From NCBI RefSeq assembly GCF_001651035.1, contig NZ_LXRG01000192.1, positions 434,001 to 498,000 of the forward strand: a DNA stretch of 64,000 nt, given 5' to 3'. Of this stretch, positions 1 through 7,900 are shown in pieces (position 1 is the first letter of the stretch; each line of letters begins with the position of its first letter). The notes under the pieces were generated by a model, which was given only the letters and a program-made list of their open reading frames with translations, was not told where the DNA came from and searched no databases. The DNA is from Halomonas sp. ALS9. GTDB lineage: Bacteria > Pseudomonadota > Gammaproteobacteria > Pseudomonadales > Halomonadaceae. Made by a program: the position numbers and the translations under genes.

Positions 1-883
1 CGGTGGCAACATCCCCTGCGGGTAGCAGACCGTTCTTGACGAACTGGTCTAGGAACATAACGGGCAGGTAGCCCTGCATGTACTGCTGTTGGTCGATCGC
101 AAAATCCAGGTCGCCCGCATCAAGTGCTTCTAGAATGCCTGGCGAAAGATCAAAGGTGCCCAGAGTGAAGGTATCGGTAGCCCCTTGCTCACGCATAGCA
201 CGAATCATTGGATCCGCCGCCAGCGCCCCCAGCGTTAAAACACCTCGAACGTCGTTATTCTGGTTGAGATAAGCCACGATAGCGTTGCGAATATTGGTGG
301 GGTCGTAGGTGGTCGCCAACTGATCAGCGTTGCCATCAAAGCCGTCGACAAAACCATCACAGCGCTGATCAAGCCCCTGGTTACCCTGTTCGTGATTTAC
401 ACAAACGCCTTTCTCAACGCCCAGTTCTTGCATACGCTCAGCGGCCTGTTTACCCGCCTCATACTCACTCTGCCCAATGTGCAAACGGGCGCCATAATCC
501 CGCGCCACATCACCACCGGAATTGATCGTGATCACGGGAATGCCGTTATCGACCGCATCTTGCACAACACTGCCCAAGGCATTTTCGTCAGTGAACGACA
601 GGATCAAACCGTCTGGTTGAGACGCCACCGCCGCCTGAACGAGTTGCTGCATTTTGGCCATATCAAAGGTGGAAGGTGCGCGGTATTCAAGCTCAGCGCC
701 TACGAGGTCAGCCGCCGCCTCAGCGCCGTTTTTGACCACAGACCAGAAAGGATCTGAGGGAACGCCATGGGTCACCATGACAAAGCGGTTCTCTTCTTGT
801 GCCGGTTCTTGTGCTTGTGCGGCACCGGCCATGAGCGCCGTAGTGGCGGCGGAGGCCAGAAGCCAATGAGATAGACGTGCCAT
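1..883 (-). CDS. Sugar ABC transporter periplasmic binding protein, probably for inositol (3' end cut by window)
   Basis: Reading back from ATG at 881-883, preceded by GAGGAA, gives a typical signal peptide (MARLSHWLLASAATTALMAG, then AQA and the mature part) and a type I periplasmic binding fold of the ribose/xylose class (FVMVTHGVPSDPFWSVVKNG near residue 35; DGLILSFTDENALG; GIPVITINSGGD). At least 294 residues are present and the frame is still open at base 1, so the C-terminus lies outside. It is divergent from the RpiR regulator and iolG-iolB, so the likely ligand is myo-inositol or another cyclitol, delivered to a membrane ABC transporter encoded further left. Binding-protein class is clear from sequence; the ligand is inferred from context only. 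Confidence 0.85.
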   Translation of the reverse strand, partial: MARLSHWLLASAATTALMAGAAQAQEPAQEENRFVMVTHGVPSDPFWSVVKNGAEAAADLVGAELEYRAPSTFDMAKMQQLVQAAVASQPDGLILSFTDENALGSVVQDAVDNGIPVITINSGGDVARDYGARLHIGQSEYEAGKQAAERMQELGVEKGVCVNHEQGNQGLDQRCDGFVDGFDGNADQLATTYDPTNIRNAIVAYLNQNNDVRGVLTLGALAADPMIRAMREQGATDTFTLGTFDLSPGILEALDAGDLDFAIDQQQYMQGYLPVMFLDQFVKNGLLPAGDVAT

Positions 884-1129
884 AAGTAAATTCCTCTTCG
901 TATTATCATTATTCGTTGGTAGTGCAGCATCGAATGCTTTTCTTTGACGCTATGAAATATAGATTCCAAATGGCAACATAATCAAATTATTTATTCTATA
1001 CTTTGGTATAAATGGAATATTTATTTCAATAAACTAGACTGCACAACAACCAGCCACTTTGCTCAGTAGCAAACGCCCAGTAGTCAATAAGTGAATGAGT
1101 GCTAGATGGGCTAACGCGAAGGAATTTGT
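884..1129. promoter_or_regulatory. Divergent iol promoter region with candidate operators
   Basis: AT-rich spacer between the divergent binding-protein and regulator genes. It holds a dyad TATAC-TTTG-GTATA (997-1010) whose left arm also looks like a -10 box, and GGAA-N6-TTTC (1014-1027), one base off the GGAA-N6-TTCC site described for rhizobial RpiR-type IolR repressors. These are candidates for binding by the neighbouring regulator; no binding is shown. Confidence 0.4.
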
Positions 1130-2011
1130 ATGTCACAACCCCCACAAAGCTACCGTGAGTTGGAAACGCTGATCAGCGCCGAGTACGCCACGCTAAGTAA
1201 ACGCTTGCAGCAAACCGCGCGTTTTATGCTTGACCATCCTCAGGAAGTCGCTTTGGCCACCGTGGCCAAAATTGCCGAGCAGGCGGATGTCACCCCCTCC
1301 ACCTTGATTCGCTTGGCCAATAGCTTGGGCTTTAAGGGTTTTTCCGAAATGCAGCAGCTGTTTCGCAGCCGCCTGGTCGACGAACTACCTAATTACACCG
1401 AGCGTATTCGTGCGGTTCGCAGCGCTACTGGGGAAACCCCGGATAGCACCCAGCTGTTGTGGGAATTCGCCGATGCCAATCGCGCTGTTTTGGAGCAGCT
1501 TCCCAGCCGTATCGATCCAGAGAGTCTAGAGAAGGCGCTGGATATTTTTGAGCAGGCCCACGCCATACATGTGATGGGCGCCCGGCGTAGCTTTATGGTG
1601 GCCAGCTATATGACCTACGCCCTAGCGCATGTGGACAAGCCCGCTTTATTGGTCAGCGGATTGGGAGGGATGTACGGCGAGCAACTGCGTGCCATGAGCC
1701 AGCACGACGCCCTTTTAACCATCAGTTTTTCCCCCTATGCAGAAGAGAGCCAAAAAGCCTGCGAAGACGCCCATCAGCGCGGTCTACCTATCGTGGTGAT
1801 TACCGACTCGACCCTCAGCCCACTTGCCCGCTTCGCCGATGTGGTGTTTGTGGTCAACGAAGCCGAGGTGAAAAGTTTCCGCAGCTTGACCGCATCGCTC
1901 TGCCTGACCCAAGCCCTGGCGATTGCCCTGGGCGTGCGGCAAGACAAGTCCCGTGACAAAGCGCTGGAAAAAGCTCAGACAAAAGCCCCAAGCAAAAAAC
2001 GTAAGACATAA
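1130..2011 (+). CDS. RpiR/MurR-family transcriptional regulator of inositol genes
   Basis: 293 residues. N-terminal RpiR helix-turn-helix (about 10-85; VAKIAEQADVTPSTLIRLAN is the recognition part) and a SIS sugar-phosphate isomerase-like domain (about 125-260; HVMGARRSFMVASYM, LLTISFSPYAEE). Family members bind a phosphorylated sugar intermediate through SIS and control sugar genes. The ATG at 1130 follows GAAGGAATTT. It is transcribed with iolG and iolB and away from the binding protein, so it most likely represses both directions until an inositol intermediate appears (inference). The C-terminal 20 residues are unusually lysine-rich. Confidence 0.85.
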   Translation: MSQPPQSYRELETLISAEYATLSKRLQQTARFMLDHPQEVALATVAKIAEQADVTPSTLIRLANSLGFKGFSEMQQLFRSRLVDELPNYTERIRAVRSATGETPDSTQLLWEFADANRAVLEQLPSRIDPESLEKALDIFEQAHAIHVMGARRSFMVASYMTYALAHVDKPALLVSGLGGMYGEQLRAMSQHDALLTISFSPYAEESQKACEDAHQRGLPIVVITDSTLSPLARFADVVFVVNEAEVKSFRSLTASLCLTQALAIALGVRQDKSRDKALEKAQTKAPSKKRKT

Positions 2012-2053
2012 ACGCCCATGCAAGCTAACACCAACAACAAGACAGGAGAGCTT

Positions 2054-3046
2054 ATGAAACTCGCACTTATCGGCGCTGGACGTATCGGCAAAGTGCATGC
2101 CCAGGCCATTCATTCACACCCAAACGTTACGCTGGCCGCCGTGGCCGATTTTCATCAGCCTGCTGCAGAAGCCCTGGCCGAGCAGTACGCAAGCCGCGCG
2201 GTCAGTGTCGATGATATTTTCGCCGACGACACCATTGATGCAGTGCTGATTGCCTCCAGCACGCCCACCCACGCGGAGTATCTCGAACGCGCCGCTCGCG
2301 CAGGCAAAGCGATTCTATGCGAAAAGCCCATCGCCCTGGACTTAGCGCGCACACGCGATGCGCTGCAGGTGCTCAGCGACAATCCGGTGACCTGCGCGTT
2401 AGGTTTTAACCGTCGCCACGATCCTCAATTTGCTGCACTTAAAAAGGCCATTATCGAAGGACGTATTGGCGCCTTGGAAACGCTGACTATCATCAGCCGC
2501 GACCCCTCGCCCCCGCCTGCCGAGTATGTGGCTAAGTCCGGCGGCCTGTTCAGGGACATGATGATTCATGATTTCGACATGGCGCGCTGGCTACTCGATG
2601 AACCGATCGAAAGTGTCTTTGCCGTTGGCAGTAGCATTATCGACCCAGCCATTGGTGAAGCGGGTGATGTGGATACCGCCATGGTCATCCTCACCACCGC
2701 CAGTGGAAAGCTTTGCCAAATCAGCAACTCACGCCGTGCCTGCTATGGCTACGATCAGCGTATCGAAGCGTTTGGCAGCCAAGGCATGCTACAAGCACAA
2801 AACGAGTCTGATACTCGGCTACGCTTTACCGGCGAGGCAGGACAGGTGGAAGAGAAACCTAAGTGGTTCTTTTTAGAGCGTTATGCTGAGGCTTATCGAT
2901 TAGAGATTGGAGACTTTGTCGATGCTTGGCGCGAAAAGCGTGCCCCTCTAGCGGGTGCCCAGGATGGTTTGGAAGCCTTGCGCTTAGCCGACGCAGCGGA
3001 GCGTTCGCTGCACGAAGGCCGCAAAATCCTACTTCAGGCTGATTAA
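2054..3046 (+). CDS. iolG: Inositol 2-dehydrogenase (GFO/IDH/MocA family)
   Basis: NAD-dependent oxidation of myo-inositol to scyllo-inosose, the first catabolic step, cytoplasmic. The Rossmann motif LALIGAGRIGKVHAQAI begins at residue 3; CEKPIALDL carries the EKP motif of the family; GGLFRDMMIHDFDMARWLL contains the conserved DxxxHD active-site segment. The ATG at 2054 is preferred over an in-frame start at 2018 because AGGAGAG (2043-2049) precedes it and the Rossmann motif then begins near residue 3. 330 residues, the usual length. It lies between the regulator and iolB in one transcription unit. Other cyclitol dehydrogenases of this family (scyllo-inositol) cannot be excluded from sequence alone. 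Confidence 0.88.
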   Translation: MKLALIGAGRIGKVHAQAIHSHPNVTLAAVADFHQPAAEALAEQYASRAVSVDDIFADDTIDAVLIASSTPTHAEYLERAARAGKAILCEKPIALDLARTRDALQVLSDNPVTCALGFNRRHDPQFAALKKAIIEGRIGALETLTIISRDPSPPPAEYVAKSGGLFRDMMIHDFDMARWLLDEPIESVFAVGSSIIDPAIGEAGDVDTAMVILTTASGKLCQISNSRRACYGYDQRIEAFGSQGMLQAQNESDTRLRFTGEAGQVEEKPKWFFLERYAEAYRLEIGDFVDAWREKRAPLAGAQDGLEALRLADAAERSLHEGRKILLQAD

Positions 3047-3072
3047 GACCTTGATAAATAAAGGAGCAATGT

Positions 3073-3876
3073 ATGGCTTCACTACTGGTTCACCCCACCG
3101 CACCAGACGCTCAAGGCACCGTGATTGACGTTACCCCAGCATCCGCTGGCTGGCAGCATGTCGGCTTTCGGGTGCACAAACTCGCCAAAGGCCAGCGTCT
3201 GGAGGCCAGCAGCGATGATCAGGAAGTCTGCCTGGTGCTGCTCACTGGTCGCGCCAATGTGGTCTGCGGTGAACACCGCTTTGATGATATCGGCCAGCGT
3301 ATGGATATCTTTGAACAGATTCCCCCCTACGCGGTTTATCTACCCAATGGGGTTAGCTACACGGTGGAAGCAACCACCGATCTTGAACTGGCCGTGTGTG
3401 CGGCCCCAGGGCACGGCAATCATGCGCCACGCTTGATAGCGCCTGACAACATCAAGCAGAGCACCCGCGGCCAGGGCACCAATACCCGCCATGTGCACGA
3501 CATTTTGCCGGAAACCGAGGCTGCCGATAGCCTGCTGGTGGTCGAAGTATTTACCCCAGCAGGCAACTGGTCGAGCTACCCGCCTCATAAACACGATGTG
3601 GATAACTTACCCCACGAATCGCAGCTGGAAGAGACCTACTACCACCGCATTAATCCCGCCCAGGGCTTTGCCTTTCAGCGTGTCTACACCGACGACCGTA
3701 GCCTTGATGAAACCATGGCGGTGGAAAATGGCTGCTGCGTACTGGTGCCCAAGGGCTATCACCCCGTTGGCGCCGCCCACGGCTACTCGCTTTATTACTT
3801 AAACGTGATGGCCGGCCCCAAACGGGCGTGGCAATTCCATAACGACCCCGACCACGAGTGGCTAATGAACGTTTGA
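3073..3876 (+). CDS. iolB: 5-deoxy-glucuronate isomerase
   Basis: Converts 5-deoxy-D-glucuronate to 5-dehydro-2-deoxy-D-gluconate in inositol catabolism. 267 residues, standard length for a KduI/IolB bicupin. Metal-binding signature YPPHKHD (near residue 175) and the EETYYHRINPAQGFAFQRVY segment are typical. AAAGGAGCA precedes the ATG. It follows iolG by 26 bases and is followed by a strong terminator, so it ends the unit. The other iol enzymes (iolC, D, E) are not in the window and must lie elsewhere, probably beyond the binding protein at the left edge. Confidence 0.93.
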   Translation: MASLLVHPTAPDAQGTVIDVTPASAGWQHVGFRVHKLAKGQRLEASSDDQEVCLVLLTGRANVVCGEHRFDDIGQRMDIFEQIPPYAVYLPNGVSYTVEATTDLELAVCAAPGHGNHAPRLIAPDNIKQSTRGQGTNTRHVHDILPETEAADSLLVVEVFTPAGNWSSYPPHKHDVDNLPHESQLEETYYHRINPAQGFAFQRVYTDDRSLDETMAVENGCCVLVPKGYHPVGAAHGYSLYYLNVMAGPKRAWQFHNDPDHEWLMNV

Positions 3877-3924
3877 TAGGTCGACGATTCGCTCGCTAAC
3901 GTTTATCTAATGCTATGCTATCTT

Positions 3925-3947
3925 GCCCCGCCTCTGCGGGGCTTTTT
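3925..3947 (+). terminator. Rho-independent terminator after iolB
   Basis: Stem GCCCCGC / GCGGGGC (3925-3931 and 3936-3942) with a CTCT loop, followed directly by TTTTT. Confidence 0.9.
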
Positions 3948-3989
3948 ATTGACCACTGATATCTGAGAACTGATAACCAAGAGAGGCGT

Positions 3990-4733
3990 ATGCTCCCCGA
4001 CTACTCCGTGATTGCCTGGCTGCTGATCGTATTTTCCGTTTACCTGACCGGCGTTTCCAAAGGCGGTTTTGCGGGTGGGTTCGGCACGCTTTCGGTACCG
4101 CTAATGGCGCTGGCGATTAGTCCCACTCAGGCAGCCGGTCTGTTGCTGCCGCTGCTGCTGGTGATGGACGTGTTTGCGGTGAAGGCATGGTGGGGCAAGC
4201 AATCAAACGCCGAGGTCTGGCGCTTTGTGCCGGGCTTATTCATTGGCGTGGCAGTGGGCACGCTGCTGTTTGGCAGCCTGAGCGAGCAAGGATTGCGCCT
4301 GACACTTGGCGTCATCACTTTGCTGTTCGCCGCTTACATGCTACTCAAGCCCGTCGCCAAAAAGCCCATTTCTTCCCGTTGGGCCCTACCTGCAGCAAGC
4401 GTCTGCGGCTTTACCAGCTTTATGGCCCATGCGGGCGCGCCGCCGCTGAACGTTTACTTGCTGCCGCGCAAACTCTCTAAAGAGACCTTTATCGCCACCT
4501 GCGCGGTATCCTTTGCGGTGGTCAACGTGATTAAACTGGCCCCTTATATGTGGCTTGGCGAGATCAACGTCACCAGCGCCTGGGCGTCGCTGCTGCTGGT
4601 GCCCATCGCCTGGATCGGCGTGCGCAACGGCCTCTGGCTGCAAAGCCGTGTAAACGAAGCGCTGTTTTATCGCTTGGTGATTCTAGCCATGTTTTTGGTC
4701 GGCTTTAATCTGATTTGGCAGGCATTAAAATAG
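3990..4733 (+). CDS. TauE/SafE (DUF81) family membrane permease
   Basis: 247 residues, almost all in hydrophobic helices (about eight), beginning with GVSKGGFAGGFGTLSVPLMAL, the glycine-rich first repeat motif of the TauE/SafE family; the second repeat starts around VCGFTSFMAHAGAPPLNVYLLP. Members export or import sulfur anions or organic acids, but the substrate is not visible here. AGAGAGG precedes the ATG. It sits alone between the iolB terminator and the VgrG-Rhs gene. Confidence 0.85.
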   Translation: MLPDYSVIAWLLIVFSVYLTGVSKGGFAGGFGTLSVPLMALAISPTQAAGLLLPLLLVMDVFAVKAWWGKQSNAEVWRFVPGLFIGVAVGTLLFGSLSEQGLRLTLGVITLLFAAYMLLKPVAKKPISSRWALPAASVCGFTSFMAHAGAPPLNVYLLPRKLSKETFIATCAVSFAVVNVIKLAPYMWLGEINVTSAWASLLLVPIAWIGVRNGLWLQSRVNEALFYRLVILAMFLVGFNLIWQALK

Positions 4734-4939
4734 CGTGTACTTAGATACTGAGTTGCTCTCTACTTCATAAATCACAGCTTACATTTTTATGCTGTAAGTC
4801 ATGGATTAAAATTTTGTAAGCGATCTCTTACAAGCGTGTAAGAGATCGCTGTGACTTGCCCGCCAGGGGTTGCGATATCCCCCGGTAGCGCTACCCTAAC
4901 TCGTTCTCATTAGCAGATAACGATCCAAGGAGCGGCGTG
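4734..4939. promoter_or_regulatory. Leader of the VgrG-Rhs gene with clustered inverted repeats
   Basis: The hexamer TGTAAG or its complement CTTACA occurs five times in 65 bases (4778-4783, 4793-4798, 4815-4820, 4827-4832, 4837-4842). The last two lie in a perfect 14-base inverted repeat, AGCGATCTCTTACA (4819-4832) and its complement (4837-4850), with a four-base loop. No T-run follows, so a regulator site or RNA hairpin is more likely than a simple terminator. AAGGAG at 4927-4932 is the ribosome binding site of the next gene. Confidence 0.5.
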
Positions 4940-7900
4940 ATGGCGGATAAAACGGGCCTGCAGTTTACCCTGACCCTACCCGGGGCCGTTGACACGGCCG
5001 TGGTGCGTTTTACCCATCGCGAGGCCCTGTCAGAGCCCTTTACCCTCTCCGTGGACTTTGCCAGCCGCACCCACACCCTGTCGCCCAGTGACTGTTTGGA
5101 TCAAGAAGCCACCCTGTCCATTTGGCAGGACGGCGAGCCGCTGCGCCGTGTGCATGGGGTGGTCGCTGAGCTGCACCGCGGCGATCGCGGTCATCGGCGC
5201 AGCTTCTATCGGGTGGAAATTCGCCCTGCGCTGTGGCGGTTATCGCTGCGCCACAACGCGCGGATCTTTCAGGACACCTCGCCCTACGATGCGATCACAA
5301 CATTAGCCAGCGAACGCAGCCTCACCGACATCGGTTTTGCCACCACCCGCACGCCCTTGGATCGGGAGTATTTGGTGCAGTACCGGGAGACCGACCTGGC
5401 CTTTATCGAACGCGTGGCCGCCGAAGAGGGCTGTTTCTATTTCCATGAGTTTGAAAATGCCGAAGGCGGTAAGCACTCGCTGGTGTTCGCCGACTCGACA
5501 GTGGTGTTGCCCAGCGTGGGCGAGCGCACCTACCACGGCCGCGCCGGGGGCACCCCGCCCCGACGCCATGTGCGCAAATTGCGTCAGGCCAGCCGGGTAC
5601 GCCCCGCCTCGGCAATGCTCAAAGACTACACCTTTAAGAACCCCGCCTATGCGCAGATCCACGAGCATCAAGCATCGGGGCTGGGGGAGCATGCCCAACG
5701 GGAAGATTACGAACACTTCGATTACCCCGGCCGCTATAAGAAGGACGCGTCCGGTAAACCCTTTACCCGCCACCGGTTAGAGTCCCTGCGCGCCGACGCG
5801 ACCACCGCCGAAGCCGAGAGTGATTTGCCCGAACTCGCCCCCGGCCTCTGCTTTACCCTCACCGACCACGATATCGATAGCCTTAACCAAGCGTGGCAGG
5901 TGGTGGCTGTGGTGCACCACGGCGAACAGCCCCAGGCGTTGGAAGAGGATGGGATGGCCCGGGGTGGCAATGGAGCTCTGAGTCGTGGGGCACTGTCGGA
6001 TGCGTCAGGCGAACAGATGACCCGCTACCATAACGAGCTGGTGATCATGCCCAAGGCTCAAACCTTCCGCCCGGTGCCCAACCCTAAACCGCGCGTCGAC
6101 GGCCCCCAGGTGGCCTTTGTGGTCGGGCCGGAAGGCGAAGAGATCTACTGCGACGAGTATGGCCGGGTCAAGGTGCAGTTTCCCTGGGATCGTTATGCCG
6201 ATCCTGATGAGACCGCCAGCTGTTGGGTACGGGTGGCCCAAGGCTGGGCAGGCGGTGGCTACGGCAGCATGGCGATCCCCCGGATCGGCCATGAGGTGAT
6301 CATCTCCTATTTGGAGGGTGACCCGGATCAACCGCTGATTACCGGGCGCACCTATCACGCGGTGAACACGCCACCTTATCCGCTGCCCGCCAACAAAACC
6401 CGTACGGTGATTCGTACCCAGAGCCATAAGTCCGTCGGCTTTAACGAGCTGCGCTTTGAGGATGCCACCGACCAGGAGCAGATCTGGCTGCATGCCCAGA
6501 AAGACCTGGAGCTACTCACCCTTAACGACCGCACCGAGGAGATCCGCCGGGACAGCCACCTTAAGCTGCATCGCAACCGCTTGAGCGAGATCCATAACGA
6601 CGATCACCTTACCGTGCACGGCAAGCGCTACACCCAGATCAAGGGCGATGACCACCTTCAGATCGATCAAACTCGCCATGAAGTCTACGGCGAGTCCCAG
6701 TTGGTGGAGACCGGCCGCGAGCTGCACCACAAGGCAGGCAGCCAGATCGTCTTGGAAGCGGGCAGCGAGATCACCCTCAAAGCCGGCGGCAGCTTTATCA
6801 AGCTCGACCCCGGCGGTGTGACCATTGTCGGCCCCCAGGTCAAGATCAACTCCGGCGGCAGCCCTGGGCGTGGCCAGGGCCACGCCATTGTGCTGCCCCG
6901 CTTGCCCGGGGAAGCCGAGCCCGAGGAGAGCGAAGACGTTACCCTCGACCCGCACCAGACCCCGCTACTCAGTAGCGATATCACCGCCGCCACCCCGTTG
7001 GCGCTGGACGATATCGATATTACCGACGGCTTGGCCGACGACTGCAGCGCCTGCCAACCGGCGGTGGGTAGCCCGGTTAACCCGCTGTTGGGCGCTAAGT
7101 TGCTACCGGCGGAGACCGACTTTGCGCTCCCCGCGCCACGGCCGTTTGTGTTTAGCCGTGGCTACCTCTCCAGCAACGGCGAAGTGGGCGCCCTGGGTCA
7201 GGGCTGGTCACTCCCCGGCGAGTCCCTGGCCATTACCCTCAACGACGACGCCTGCATTGTTCACGATGCCCAGGGCCGTGAGATTACCTTTGGCGCACTG
7301 GCCCCCGGCCAGGCGCGCTTCTCGCCTACCGAGCAGCTGTGGATACGTCGAGGGGGTGCTTCAACCGATGAAGAGAGTAACGCGCCTCGCTGGCAAGCGT
7401 TAGACGAGACGCTGCGCAGTGATTCCGAGCGTATCGTGTTAAGCGATGCCAGTGGGCTTTACTATGTGTTTGCTAAGCCAACAGAGACGGTGGCCACCAC
7501 GAGTGCAAGCTCAGGCGATAACTCAAGGGATAACGCTACTCGCTGGCCTTTGATCGAAGAGCGCGACCGCAATAGCTATACCACCCAGTACCGCTGGGAT
7601 GGCGATCTGCTGATGCGGGTGATCGACAGCGCCCAGCGCCACTACCAGCTGGTCTACGATGGCCTGTTGCCCGCCATGCAGGGCGATAACGGGCAGCGTT
7701 TAACCGGCGTCAAGCTGGTGCAAGCCCACGACGGTGAGACGGCGGACGAGTGGTTGGTGCGCTATTCGTTTAGTTCCGCCGGGGATTTGATCGCGGTGCG
7801 CCACCGCCACGGCGAGGTGGTGCGTGAGTTTGAATGGCAGGCGCATATGCTCACCGCCCATCGTGTGCCCGGAGGCATGGAAGCGCACTACACCTGGGAT

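Noticed and set aside
392..757. Plus-strand open frame inside the first gene
   Set aside because: It is the shadow of the minus-strand binding protein, which has a signal peptide, ribosome site and family motifs.
5303..6955. Several minus-strand open frames within the VgrG part
   Set aside because: All are antisense shadows of the GC-rich VgrG-Rhs frame, without ribosome sites or recognisable domains.
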